A DNA stretch of 64,000 nt, from the NCBI GenBank assembly GCA_026225945.1, contig JAMJFZ010001133.1, positions 3,368,501-3,432,500 of the forward strand. The letters are read 5' to 3'. Positions 33,916 through 45,620 of the stretch are shown here, piece after piece. The position numbers and the translations under genes are program-made. Source of the DNA: Cricetomys ansorgei (Eukaryota > Chordata > Mammalia > Rodentia > Nesomyidae). Below the pieces are notes generated by a model. It was given only the letters and a program-made list of their open reading frames with translations. It had not been told where the DNA came from and ran no database searches. How positions within the stretch are numbered: position 1 is the stretch's first letter; every line of letters begins with the position of its first letter.

Positions 33916-34994
33916 GGAATGGTGTTTGATAACAAAGAGCTTTCCCCATGAAGATTGTGTTATTTTCAGTCACTACTTAACAGAAAGACAAAAACTTTGT
34001 CAGAGACTAAATTGTGTATTATCTCTCTGAGATTCTGTGATCAGCACTTATCAGGGATATCTTTGTTCGGGGACATAGTATGTGCATCCTCAAGCGGAAG
34101 ATGCAGAAGTTGTTGGTTATTATTTTGAACCAGACTATTCTGTTAAACACAAGACCTTAGTTACTTTTACAACATGCATGCATGTGAAAAATATAGCTAT
34201 AAAATTATAGATACACTAATCTGCTGATATGTTGTAATAATTTTATTATAAATGTCAAACATCATGGGTATGACTAAGATATATACCATAACATCCTTTG
34301 AACATGATGGATTCATCCTAAGGCTCATTTACCTGCAAATTTGGTGGTACATACTGAGTGTTGCCTGTGAGCCTAATCCAACTGTCAGCTGAAGCACTCA
34401 CATCTGACTTCCCCCTTCTGCCTTAGCATCCTTCCACATGATTGGATTACAAAGGCAACTACTTCTATATTAAGGAGGAAATTAAATCAGATGCTGCAAT
34501 GGTGTTATGGACCTCAGGCTTAAGGGTAAGAGGTGGAGGTTTTGGCTCTTGATGAGATATCGCCAAAACTGTATTGTTAAGGCATAGAGAGTAGGATATG
34601 TATTGGTACAAGCTCCTGCCACCATTGAGAGTTATAGAGAGAATGCTGGCAATGTGAAGATTTCTGAGGAAAGACAACTCAGAGCTGTTCACTGGTTTAT
34701 GATTAACTCCTTAGACAAAATGACATTCTCTGGAAAGAAAGAGCGAGTTTCATCAAAATTGACTTTCAATTTCGTAGATGTGTAATTAATTTGTCTTGGA
34801 CTTTAAGGGAGATATTACACATTGTCATGATTTATATCCACCAACTTCATCTCAGGATGGTTTGTCAGATTTTCCTACTTCCCTATTTTCACATGTAAAA
34901 TAATAATTTTTGATGTCTAGAGTAAGAGGATATGCTCAAATTTTTAAATACGATTCTTTGGCTATAAACCGAGAATCATATTTTATATATTTAG
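33916..34994. other. Unique DNA, nothing recognised
   Basis: No gene or repeat recognised. Confidence 0.5.
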
Positions 34995-35095
34995 TTTGAA
35001 TCTATCTATCCTTTCTCTCTCTGCCTCTCCCCTCCCTTCCCTCCATTTTTCTCTCTTTCTCCATCTTCCCTCTCTTTCTTTCTCTATTATTGCTT
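34995..35095 (+). repeat. CT-rich low-complexity tract
   Basis: 'tatctatcc' followed by about 90 bp of almost pure pyrimidine on the + strand ('ctctctctgcctctcccctc' and similar). Confidence 0.88.
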
Positions 35096-37839
35096 TAAGT
35101 TATTACTTCACATGGGCTTAACCATTGTGGCCACAGATTTTGGCTCCGCTACTCTGTGGCTCCTTGGTTGCTTTTTCTTCATGGCGCTGACTGTAAGCTC
35201 TTCCTCTGAACATGATGTCTGTAGAAGCTGTTGGCATCTATCTGCAGATCACAGAGGGAATCACTGAGAGGTTGTTTCTTCTGGTAATGCTTTCTTAGGA
35301 ATAGGAAGCTTTCCCAGATGCTCTCCTGTCTCTTTGCTTAGAACTGGACCATGCACTCATCAGAAACAACTTAGTGGTCAAAGGATAGGACTGTCCTGAT
35401 GTGTTTCTACCAAAAAATTAACACTTAGAATTTGGAAAGATTTGAGCTTCTGAGGACTCTGTGAACTATAGCCTGAGGGTCAGACCCAGATATCTATTTT
35501 TGTAAAAATAGATTTTTAGGTTATAGCCAAGCCCATTTACTTCCACAGTGTGGAATGACACATTTACATTAAAACTTCAGAGATGTATAGCTGTATCAGA
35601 GTCCAGGCTAACTGTTAAGCTCTAAAAATAGTTTGTGTCCCTTCATAGAGAAAGAGTCTGACTCTTGTATCAAATCACAGAACCAAATTGGGGCCCTACA
35701 GTCAGGCATAGAAGTGGAAAATATTGGATAGGCAACAGTAACCATTAAAGATCTCATTTAATTCCCCATGAAGCAGCATATGCCAATTTCTGCAAAATGC
35801 AGGGCATTATTGCATTCATACAGATACCTTACGTTGCCATTTGTATCATGTGCTCTTTTAGTTATTAAGTTATGGTGTAGTTGTACACAATTTCATGATT
35901 TTTATCTCTTCTGGCTTTCATGTCATAGTTTATTGTCATAGATTAAGACTGTGTCTTTTCCTTTGCTTTACAGAGTGGCCATAAAGCCTGGCTGACCTCT
36001 AATTGTATTAGCAACCGTATCATGCTTTCCTATTCAATGCTCGACTTGGCCAAAATTTACAGAATGAATTAACTAGAATGAAACTTTATGAAGGATTCAT
36101 TCTATTTAAATATTAATGAGGTTTTTATTTTTATTCAGGCCAATTTCAATCTAAGAAGAGACCAATGCAGCTGAATTGTAACTATTCCCTGAAGAAGCCA
36201 AGGATGAGTGGGCACGTGTGGTGTTCACTGTTGGTGTTCCAAGTGGAGGGGCATGAGCTCAGCCATATGTTCCTGTTTGGGCTTTTAAAGTTAGAAGATG
36301 TAAAGCCCACATTCTGCTCAATATAAACCAGCCATATGCAATATAGAATATCTACTTTTAATATAGTATTTGCCTTGAACACATTGGCCTAGAAGTTTGG
36401 GAGAATCAGTAATGGGCAAAGGCTACAGAAGACAGACAGTCCATTTAGATACTCCTCTAGGACCTAAGGTTTAAAACTTTACCTTTTACTCAAGCTAAGT
36501 TACTACTTGATTGGTCATGTTATTTTGACTCTTAGAGTAGTTATCAACACTTTTCTGGCATTGTGTCCTCGTTTGGTATTGGTAGATGCTGTATAAATCA
36601 GACACGTGCAAACTTCTATTAAACAAATTTTAGAGATGTTGTAGACTGTAGCATGGGCTCTACAGTGCAAAGGGTGGGATTGTCTTTGGTTGCATAAAAG
36701 ATGTGCCTTTCCAGAGCACCCAGCCTGTTTTTAAACCTGTCATTGATAATACTGTTTTTTTTTCCCCCAGTATATTTTCAAATACAACAGTATAGAGACT
36801 TTCAATAAAGTATGGTAGTGAAGAGGGGAACTCTGGTGGGGACAATGATCAGAACAGGGTGTGACATCCAGCAATGGCTTCCTGCCCAGCATGCACATGA
36901 GCTAATACTTTGAGAGTCGGTTTTTGAAAAAAGAAAATTAGTTTTTGTTCTGAGCCAACCATTAAGGTAATAGAAGATCAAACTTACATCTCCCTTTCAA
37001 ATAGTTGATAGCTGAATTTTTATAGTAAGGGAGCAGGGAGAAACTGACTGCTGATTGAAGGGTGAGAAGGGGAAGTGCTGGGTTCTGGTTTTTGGGCATA
37101 GATGGTAGTTAGCCACTTTGCAGGTACTGTGATATTTGAGTTGGGGAATTATCAGATTCTGTGGAGGAATTCTGGGTTTGTGAGGTTATTCTTTGGAAGC
37201 ACCTGCTTCTTCCATACATGTGTGTTATTGAAGAACCAGTCTCAAGACAAATTTGACAGGATTCTGGAATCTTTTCAGCATCATCTGAGCTGTTATATGA
37301 GAATTATATGTCTGGGGTCCATGTCTAAGCAAGTTTCTGTGTAGTCACTCAGCCTGTTTAGCTGTCCTAAGACAGCTTAAGGGGAAATCCCAGGCTTGGT
37401 GAGATTGAAACCCACCATCGAGCTTGCTGCTTTCCCACTTGACTGTGCTCACCAGAAAGCCTAGGGTCAAGTTCAGCATCTTACTATAAACCAATTTTGT
37501 TAGACTTTATGATTCAGGCCTCATTTTCTATTTCTCTGAATTTTCTGTCTTTAAGAACAATAGTAAATTAAATGTAAGAATATATACATATTCTTTTCCA
37601 GTGTTGTTTAGGTCCAATTTCATAATTATAAACATTTCAAGGATCCCAAGAATTTCACTAAGATCTATAATAAGCTTATATAATTCTCCTGTGTTTCACA
37701 ATAAGCCCTTTTTCAGATTCTTCCTGTAGGATTTAAGACCCAGGTACACACAAAGATTAGCACCTGTATTTTAAATATATCCTAGCCTCCCTGTCACCTG
37801 AAAAGCTGACAAAATGAGACTCATACATTGGGTCCCACC
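35096..37839. other. Unique DNA, nothing recognised
   Basis: No gene or known repeat is recognised in 2.7 kb. Only short frames without motifs. Confidence 0.5.
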
Positions 37840-38082
37840 TCATAGAATTGTTCTTCTTTCTTGCATAGATAGTTTTTTCTCTTGAGATTCAAACACTGTA
37901 TTCAATCTGGCTCCTTCATCCTCACAAAGCTCCTGGAATCCCGGCTGGTACCAGCACTCCATCGTCCTCTGCTCGCTTTCATCACAGCAGAGCGGCAGAC
38001 CTTTCAGGGAGCTTTTGAGCAAGCTCTCTGGGATTTTCTCCTGCTCTTCTAAAGACTCTCGGCTTTTGTGTAAGCAGAACCT
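37840..38082 (-). other. Coding-like open segment (speculative)
   Basis: The minus strand is open for about 80 codons ending at 37840. The composition is more protein-like than elsewhere (rich in E, S, L and K, with W and C residues), and local CpG content is above the background. The sequence before it has only a weak splice-acceptor match, and I find no AATAAA in the 400 bp after the stop. I recognise no family. It could be a decayed exon or chance. Confidence 0.15.
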
Positions 38083-38259
38083 TCACCATGTGAACCACCT
38101 GACACATAGTTTTGACACTTTTCTATGTGGTATTTCTATAATGCTTACATCTGTGAAAACTCAGGTCTCTTAGGAAGCAGATGAAAATGTAAAAAACAAA
38201 AAAAAATTTAAAAGAAAAAAATTATATATCGATATTTTAGTAAACCCAGATGTTTCTTT

Positions 38260-38293
38260 TATAGGTAGTAGAGGAAGTACTCTACTACCTATA
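38260..38293. repeat. 14-bp perfect inverted repeat, 6-nt loop
   Basis: Arms 'tataggtagtagag' (38260-38273) and 'ctctactacctata' (38280-38293) around 'gaagta'. No element is attached. Confidence 0.92.
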
Positions 38294-38878
38294 GGTGCCT
38301 CTAAGTGACAGGTAAAGTGAAGTAATGTATGTGGAGGTGGGCGTCTCTTGGTATCCATTCCTCCTGACAGGCCCTTTCCTGGGCAATACCAGACAATACC
38401 TGGATAACCAGGCATTCCTACTTGGGCACAGAAATCTTTCGCATTCTGACAGTGTCACCTCCTCTTCTGCACGTATTTCTCGTGGCTTAAATATTTCTGG
38501 GCGTGTAAATGGGATAATGAAAATAGACTCCTCAATCTTTTGTTTCCTACCCGCTCTAATTGAACAGCTGTATTCACAGAGTGACATTTAATAGATAGAT
38601 CGAACCTGGGCCAAAAGATAATATGAAAGATAATAGAATTCGGATTGCTTTCATTTCAACACACTCCCAGAATAGCTACACCATATGAATAAAAAATAGT
38701 AGTGGGATTAACTGGGTTAGCAGAGGCAGTGATAAACCTGGACATGTTTAAGGAATCAAGTCCAGGATAGAGGAGGTTATCAGAGAAGAAAGAACATAGG
38801 AGAAATTGTGAAGATAAAGAATTTTACTTAGAGAGGAAAAAAAACAAAACAAAACAAAGACAGCAGGCAGAGTGTATG
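38294..38878. other. Unique DNA, nothing recognised
   Basis: Overlapping frames on both strands (88 and 100 codons) have no motifs. An A-rich run with 'aaaac' units lies at 38837-38860. Confidence 0.45.
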
Positions 38879-38879
38879 T

Positions 38880-38923
<44 letters not shown>
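38879..38923 (+). repeat. (GT)n microsatellite
   Basis: About 22 uninterrupted GT units. Confidence 0.97.
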
Positions 38924-38924
<1 letters not shown>

Positions 38925-39071
38925 TTGAGGGAGGAGTTTTAAAGGTATCATTAAAAAGAAGCAGAAACTTATTAGATGTGAACTAAACTATCCGTGGTTT
39001 AAAAGGCTGCAAAATATAAAATGGTTTACTCTGGTAATAGTGATAGCAGAATGAACTTATCATGATTGATG

Positions 39072-39160
39072 AGCTTGGAAGGTGGTTCTCTCCTTCTACC
39101 ATGTTTGTCCCGGGGATGAACTTAGGTAGTCAGGTTTGATGGAAAGTGCCCTCACTTATT
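39072..39160 (-). repeat. tRNA-derived SINE fragment, antisense
   Basis: 'ggtggttctctccttctacc' followed by 'ccggggatgaacttaggta' and 'gtcaggtttgatgg' is the middle of a B2/B3-class SINE read in antisense. The head is lost. Confidence 0.65.
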
Positions 39161-39639
39161 AGGGATTTGTTAGCGTGGCTGTGGAGAACGTTTGTGTACA
39201 GTTTGGTTAAGACAACTTGTACCAAAAAACTTGCTCCCTAGAGTCCTCACAGTACTCTGACTTTTGTTTCAGCTGGCATTTTTGTTTCTGAGTTTAACAA
39301 ACAACAGCTATGAGGCTCCCACATAGGCAAACCATGATTTCCTTCCGTGAGCGCTCTTGGCTTTTAGATGAGGACGTCTTGATGATCATAGGCATTTCAG
39401 ACACCTAGGCTTGCCTTTAATCACAAAAGGAAAGGTAAATACTGACACTTGTAGCACTTCTTTCAAGAGAATGAGCTGTCGTGTGTTCATCTTGTGGCTA
39501 ATTCTGGCATTTGCCTGTATGTTCTCCACTATGATGTAAGGGTGGCTTCCTTGGGTCTGTTGAGAATTAACTTTTCCCAAAACATGTAAGTCACTTCTGC
39601 TGTGGTAATTCAATGGTCAGAAATGGATTCCACAAGTAA
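39161..39639. other. Unique DNA, nothing recognised
   Basis: No recognisable feature. Confidence 0.5.
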
Positions 39640-39681
39640 GAGAGGGAGAGGGAGAGGGAGAGGGAGACGGAGAGGGAAGAG
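39640..39681 (+). repeat. (GGGAGA)n repeat
   Basis: About six GGGAGA units with one C substitution, all purine otherwise. Confidence 0.93.
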
Positions 39682-39694
39682 AATATGTATGTTG

Positions 39695-39835
39695 ATTCCT
39701 CCCACTCCGTGTGTGCGTATCGAATACTTTGGAGCTGGCATTACACGTGTTTTCGAGCTATCCAACACGCATGCTTGGATCTGAACTGTAGTCTTCATGC
39801 TAGAATATCACCATTCTTAACAACTGAGCCACCTT
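39695..39835 (-). repeat. tRNA-derived SINE, antisense, old
   Basis: 'gctggcattacacgtgtttt', 'atgcttggatctgaactgta', 'cttcatgctagaatatcacc' and 'cttaacaactgagccacc' follow the order of a rodent tRNA-derived SINE in antisense. It keeps several CpGs. Confidence 0.65.
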
Positions 39836-41368
39836 TTCCATGAATTCTTAATGTAATTCACAATTGCTCAGAACTGTTGGCAATTTCTTCCTTCTCTTCT
39901 GTTGAGACACATTGATGCCACTTTATGTTTCAAAAGAAATATGTGCTAAAAGGTGGATTCCAAACAAATATATACTATTTATTCCTTAGGATATCCATTT
40001 TTGTTTAAGAGTTTGTGTCCAAGATGGCAACTCTGATTAGCACTATTAGAGGAAGGTTTGCTAAAGGTACGGATTGCCCAGGTCTGAGAAGTGAAAAGAG
40101 ACAGCCACAGGAGTAGTGACTTAGGGACAGTATGCGACATCTTACACTGAGCCAGACAGCAGTAGCTGTGTCACCTGACACGAGGGGTTCCTGTTGTGTT
40201 GGCTTACTTTGGAGGGGGTTTGATGTCAAGGTGATTCTCAGAACCAGTCTGAGATAACAGCACAAAGGGAGCCATCACCTACCCTGGTCTCCTTCTCTCT
40301 TTGATCTGCAGCTGTCTCCATTCTCTGTGTTTTGGCATTGGAAGGGTTTGCTCTTCTTTTAACTTGTTTACTTCACCCACATGGTCACTCCCCACAGTCT
40401 TCTTTCAATGTCCATTTGCTCTTACTTCTGGGACAGAACAGACCCTAGAGAATGTTGAAATGGGTGTTTGAAGGTACAAAGGACAGACTTCAGGCCCAAC
40501 TTATCTTCTTCTGAAAGCAGAGGTGGAGTCTTGGAGATACCTTGATAATACCTTTTATTTTTCTATACCCTATAGCATGCTACCTTGTACTCCTTCTTCT
40601 TGGGCTGTTGGCTTTGCCATATGTGGTAGTACTGCGTAAGTAACGTGAAGGGAAATCACTGGGTATGGGAAGAGTAGACTTTTGTCTTACCATTTTCTCA
40701 CCAAAAAGTATACAGTGTCTTTAGCATCACATTCATTTCCTTTCTGTCATGTGCAGTGCCAGCTTCACTTTTTGTAGGGATGAAGTTGGAAGCCTTCCAT
40801 AGAGAATGGTGAATGTTATAGGTCAGAATCCATAGACATCCTAAAATTCCCTGTGGAATGTACTGTCCTTAAGCTACACTATAGAGAAGGATCAAAACAA
40901 GCAGCTTGCACTTCCTCTCCTGCCCCTTCAATAGGACATTGCTCTGGGGAAGATGGACCTATCAGAATTTCTTGCCTTTCCTGTTCTCATTAGGGAAAGC
41001 GCTTCTTAGGGAGATGTTGGCAAACACAGCCACCTGTTTGGTATTACAGCCCGTGTTTGACATTAGTCTCTTTCTCCTAGGACATTCAGCTCTGCAATCC
41101 CAGGATAAGAATTTGGTCTGGAAAGTCATTGAAGAGTTTAAAAATAGACATCTTTAGCATATTTTCTTTCTTGGTAGAGCTAATAGAATTTGTAACTGAT
41201 TTTTAAAAACCTGATGGGAATTGTTTAATAAACAGAAAGAGAAGTAGCAGGCTGGGTGAGATGTTTAGTAAAAACACAAAACGGTTGGCATGATTCATAT
41301 TCAGCTACTCTTCTTACTTTCTGTTAATTCTGCTTAGTTAAACTCAAAAAGCTAAAAAATCTAAATAC

Positions 41369-41370
<2 letters not shown>
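39836..41370. other. Unique DNA, nothing recognised
   Basis: No gene or clear repeat. 'ggctgggtgagatg' near 41251 may be a SINE head, which would make the AAAT repeat that follows its tail. Not enough to call. Confidence 0.45.
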
Positions 41371-41413
<43 letters not shown>

Positions 41414-41415
41414 AG
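41371..41415 (+). repeat. (AAAT)n microsatellite
   Basis: About eleven AAAT units, possibly the tail of a decayed retroelement upstream. Confidence 0.95.
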
Positions 41416-41639
41416 TAGCAAAACTTGCCTTTGAGCATGGCTCTGTCATCATATTGGTCCGGGCAGAGTTAGATGAGACAGTCACAATCTGTGCATTCAG
41501 GTGCATGTTACTGGGATGAAGCTGAAAGCTAGAGGAAATCATATGGCACAATGTGATACAGAAACATAGTCATACATGATTTCATATCTAAAAAATTTAA
41601 ACATGTCTCCGTTGGGTTAATTTTTTTAACTTGTTAACC

Positions 41640-41870
41640 TAGATCTGAGGTGCATCACTTTTTTGTACAAAGGACCAGATAGTAAATATTTCATGCTTTA
41701 TAGGGCAGATGGCCTGTCAAAACTACTCAGTTCTGTCATTGTAGCTTCAAAGCCACCACATTAAGGAATGGGCATTGCTATGTTGCCTTTAAACCATATT
41801 GACAAAAACAGACATGAGCTGGACTTGATCTGTAGGCTATAATTTATGGACCCTTGTTCTACACTTACAC
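41640..41870 (+). mobile_element. Old hAT-type DNA transposon relic
   Basis: 'gaccagatagtaaatatttc', 'aactactcagttctgtcatt', 'gtagcttcaaagccacca', 'gaatgggcattgctatgttg' and 'gacaaaaacagacatgagct' match a widespread non-autonomous mammalian DNA transposon with the 'ccagatagtaaatattttag' core. It has no coding capacity. I cannot recall the family name with certainty. Confidence 0.75.
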
Positions 41871-42383
41871 TTTATTTTTTGCCTGCCATTTCTAAGATAT
41901 TATAAATGACACTGATAAAGCTGGGAAAAGTATAGAAGCTTCAGATAAAGTAGGTGACCAGAATATAAGTTTTGTTTTAAACTATTAAGTGCAACATGTT
42001 TAAATGTATTTTACCTAATTAGAGCTTTTGGGACATTTAAGAGCCAATCATATCCATAGCAATGACCACCAAGAGAGGATGCCAGCCAAGTAGGTACTAT
42101 GGACCATCAGGTGTTTTTGTGACATCAAAACAAAATATCTCTTGCCAAATAATGTGCTCAGGAAAGCCAGCCAATTAGCACAAGAGACATGTGTTTATTC
42201 TTATTTGGAGTGAATCTGTCAAAGAATCCAGAAGTTATACTGAATACAAAAAGGATAAATTTTCTTCTAATTTGAGAAGAACGGGTTGTGTTAATATGAG
42301 TGGAAACTAAACTGTGATTTTTCTCCAGTTACTAATCAATTTTTCTCTCTCCCTCTTTTTCTTTCTTCATCTATCCCGTTGCT
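41871..42383. other. Unique DNA, nothing recognised
   Basis: No recognisable feature. Confidence 0.5.
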
Positions 42384-42800
42384 TTGATGCTTCGTTTTAA
42401 TTGTCAATTTGGTACAACTTAGAATCACCTGATGGGAGAGTCTTAATGAAGGATTGTTTACCACTGGGTTAGCCTGTGGGCACGACAGTGCTGGATTGTC
42501 TTGATTATAGCAATTGAGGTGGGCAGACCTACCCAGAGCAGGTGGCACTATTTCCTTTTTTGTCCTAGACTATTACAAAAGGGAGAGAATGAGCTGAGCG
42601 GAGACATCCATGCGTGAATTCATTGCTCTTTCCTCTTGACTATGGATGTAATGGGACCACCTGCTTCAAGCTGTCATTGCCTTGCCTTCTCTACAGTGTG
42701 GGTCTGTGACTTAGGAGTGTGAGCACAATAAGCTCTTTCTCCCGTAAGTTGCTTTTTGTCAGGACGTTTTATCACAGCAACAGAAACGAAACTAAAATAC
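42384..42800 (+). repeat. Rodent MaLR-like LTR repeat, family A copy 4
   Basis: 'ttttaattgtcaatttggt', 'agaatcacctgatgggagag', 'gcaattgaggtgggcagacc', 'gtaagttgctttttgtcagg' and 'cacagcaacagaaacgaaac' give the full order of family A. It is the longest and best preserved of the four copies. Confidence 0.7.
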
Positions 42801-44256
42801 TCTTTCTCTCATTTGAACATGTTGCATTTGGTAGTAATTAATGTATTTGTTATTAAAAGGAAACGGGCACGCAGGCAGACAGATAGACTTGGTGGGTACC
42901 AGACTGACTAAATGGACTTACATTTCTGCATACTGACTAAGCTTTACACAGAATTCTTCCTGAGTCTGGGCACTTGGCTTTCTTTGTTTAAAAGCATCTT
43001 AGAAAACTTGAAATTTTAGGTTCTTTCCCACTTTGAGGAGTAAATCTTGTCTCAGAATTGGTAGGTTTATAACCACGAAATGCCTTTCTCAAGAATCTAT
43101 AAGACATCTCTTCAGAAGGCAGTCACCAGGTGAGGCAGAGTCCATCACCTCCAGTCTTCACGGGAAGTTGAAGGCTAGCGTTTATCAGCACCAACTATCT
43201 AACACAAATAGACTAGTAACACCTATCCACCTCTTATCCAGGGTCTCTCCATTCTTCCTGGTCAAATGGTTATGCTCATAACACGGTATTCCTTTGCTGG
43301 AGATGGAAGAAATTCCTTTTGGTTGAATGAAGTTTCAGAAAGTAGGACTGTCAATTGTCTACCTTGGAGTTGTGAGGCCTGTTCTTGTTTAATTGACACA
43401 AGAATTTACTTAGCTATCATCTCGTTCACTTTGATCTTGGTAGAATATTTTCCTCAGTTTCCTGGACTTTCAGTCCAGTGAGTAACAGACACTTTGTATC
43501 CATGTCTTCATCCAAAATTAATGAGTACCTCTTAGAGGCGAAACTACCCTAGATAGAGATAAATAAACAAAAAGCAACTTAAAAGACTTGCAGGTTTCAG
43601 TGTTCATGGAAACAGACATATTGAAAACCAAATGTGGCAAGAATTATGGATCATAACAGAATTATGTTGTAGATAATCACAGAAAAGTGGCACATGGAAT
43701 CAAACATCTCTCGCTTGTTAGATGTAAACTGAGACCCTAAGGTTAAGATGATATGAGTCATGCAAAGGTCTGGAAGAGGAATGAATCCCTTTCTTGGATC
43801 CTTATAGTTGTTCCATCCATGTGGATTTAATTAATGGCACTGTTAAGCTTTATTTAGACAACATTTGCTTGCTTGGCTGAGTCTGCAACCTTCACTAAAT
43901 TTTGTTCCTTTCCATTACACTTACATTTTTACCACATAGCCACTGCTTCTTGACCCATATCCTCTCACAAACACACATTGTCTTTACTTTTGTGAAGGCA
44001 GCTTACCTTCATTGTGCAATTCAGTTAGTGGACAGCAGTCTTTCATTCATAACTTTCTTTCATAAGTTTTCTCGTGGGGAAAGGTTTGTGGTTGTAGGTT
44101 TGATATATACATTTAAACCCAACATCTCATCACATTTTTTACAGAGATCAATGCAGTTGGGAAAAGCATGACTCCATAACATTTTCATCAGTTAAAATTT
44201 TTTTTATCATTTTCCAGTGCCCATTGATGAATTTAGGATGTGTGTATTGATAGAGG
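42801..44256. other. Unique DNA, nothing recognised
   Basis: No gene or known repeat recognised. Confidence 0.5.
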
Positions 44257-44338
44257 ACAGGGAAGGAAGGAAAGAAGAAGATGGAGGGAGAAAAGAGGAG
44301 AGAAGAAAAAGAAGAAGAAGGAGGAGGAGGAGGAAGAG

Positions 44339-44373
<35 letters not shown>

Positions 44374-44448
44374 AGAGGAGGAGGAGGAAGAAGAGGAGGA
44401 GGAGGAGGAGGAGGAGGAGGAGGAGGAGGAGGAGGAGGAGGAGAGAGA
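44257..44448 (+). repeat. (GGA)n/(GAA)n purine tract
   Basis: About 190 bp of nearly pure purine: a GAA-rich start, mixed 'gaagaggaggag' units, then a pure (GGA)n end of about 50 bp. It makes long open frames on both strands (poly-Glu/Gly/Arg and poly-Leu) that are not genes. Confidence 0.97.
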
Positions 44449-44849
44449 CTTCTTCCTTGTTGTCTATGCTAAGTCCTTTTCTCCTCCAGACTTGGAAATG
44501 ATCATCATTCATTTCCTTCTGGTTCTCAAGCTCCTCAAAAGTTCTCCTTTATCATACAATCTAGATAGTCACAGAATCCACTCTCTCAGTCTGCCTTTGC
44601 TTTCTTCTCTAGCTTCATATGTCTTGGATCCTGAGTTCTATTGTTCTGGGTCTGGCTCTGAGCTCTTGGATGTCACAGTCAATGGCCACATGTGGCTATT
44701 TAGATTTAAACTTAGTAAATTCAAAGGATGCCAGTCCTGTGTTTGTTTTGCTAGATTCTACATTATTGTCATGAAGAGCAGACACAAAATGTCAGTCATG
44801 TTGGAGTGCTCAGTAGGACAGTGCTGTCTCAGGTGAACACAACCTCCTA
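44449..44849. other. Unique DNA, nothing recognised
   Basis: No recognisable feature. The long frame running in from the purine tract ends at 44836. Confidence 0.45.
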
Positions 44850-45062
44850 GCCTCCAACACTGTGAGTTCCTGGCTCTGCCAAACTCATTGCAACCTTCTC
44901 CTTGCTGCCAACATTAATCTTTTCAAAAGGATGATCTAGATTTTTGTTCCCTTGATCAAATAACTTTGAAGGGTCTCTCATTAACTTCAGAATTAAATTT
45001 GAATGCTTGGCTCTGGCATTCATGATGCTGTAAGATATAATCTCGTTTTCTATTCACATGAT
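44850..45062 (+). repeat. L2 LINE fragment, sense (part 1)
   Basis: 'gaagggtctctcattaactt' followed by 'cagaattaaatttgaatgct' and 'gcattcatgatgctgtaag' match the L2 3' region ('..cagtggcttcccattgc..', '..aaatccaaactcctt..', '..gcctacaaggccct..' series). Confidence 0.6.
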
Positions 45063-45074
45063 TAGCAAATACTT

Positions 45075-45360
45075 CTAATGATGATACTTAGTTCTGGCAA
45101 GGGGAATGTTGAGACTGGTTCTCTCACATGCTGCTGGCATCTTTCTAGAAATAAATATGGCAAATATAGTAAGATACTTAAAATAACTATGCCATTTACT
45201 TCAGTAATTTATTTTTTAGTAATCCAGTCTTGGAATCCCACCAGGGATATCCTGTTAGATGTGGGCAAGAAGGAGTTCATCCCAGATTAATATTTGGGAA
45301 AAACTGAACCTATACTAAATGTCCCACTAAAGTGTATTACCCTATATCTATGGAAGAGAG
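45075..45360 (+). repeat. Old L1 3'-ORF2 fragment, sense
   Basis: 'ctggcaaggggaatgttgag', 'actggttctctcacatgctg', 'gccatttacttcagtaattt' and later 'gaaaaactgaacctatacta' with 'aatgtcccactaa' follow the order of the ORF2 end of old mammalian L1. It lies between the two L2 parts. Confidence 0.6.
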
Positions 45361-45364
45361 TCTT

Positions 45365-45620
45365 AGCATTGCAACTGGGACACCATAGAGCATCTTTAGC
45401 TTTGCCGCCTTTCACGACTCACTTTACTCCAGGCCCATCAGCTACTGCAAACTGAGCCTCCATCTTTTACATAAACTGTTATGCTCAAGTTTTCTCACTG
45501 TGGATTCCCTCATGCCCACTGATGCTTTAACATAAGCTCAGATCATAGCTCCTTCATGGATTCATCTTGGACACGGTGTGTGCAATCTTTTTTTCATGCT
45601 CCATGGCACTTGCGCAGCAT
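45365..45620 (+). repeat. L2 LINE fragment, sense (part 2)
   Basis: 'cgactcactttactccaggc' followed by 'gctcaagttttctcactgtg' and 'agctccttcatggattcat' fits the next part of the L2 3' region. This suggests the L1 piece was inserted into an L2. Confidence 0.45.

Noticed and set aside
44240..44836. 198-codon frame on + with a long acidic run
   Set aside because: The run is the translation of the GGA/GAA purine tract. The opposite strand and other frames are equally open there.
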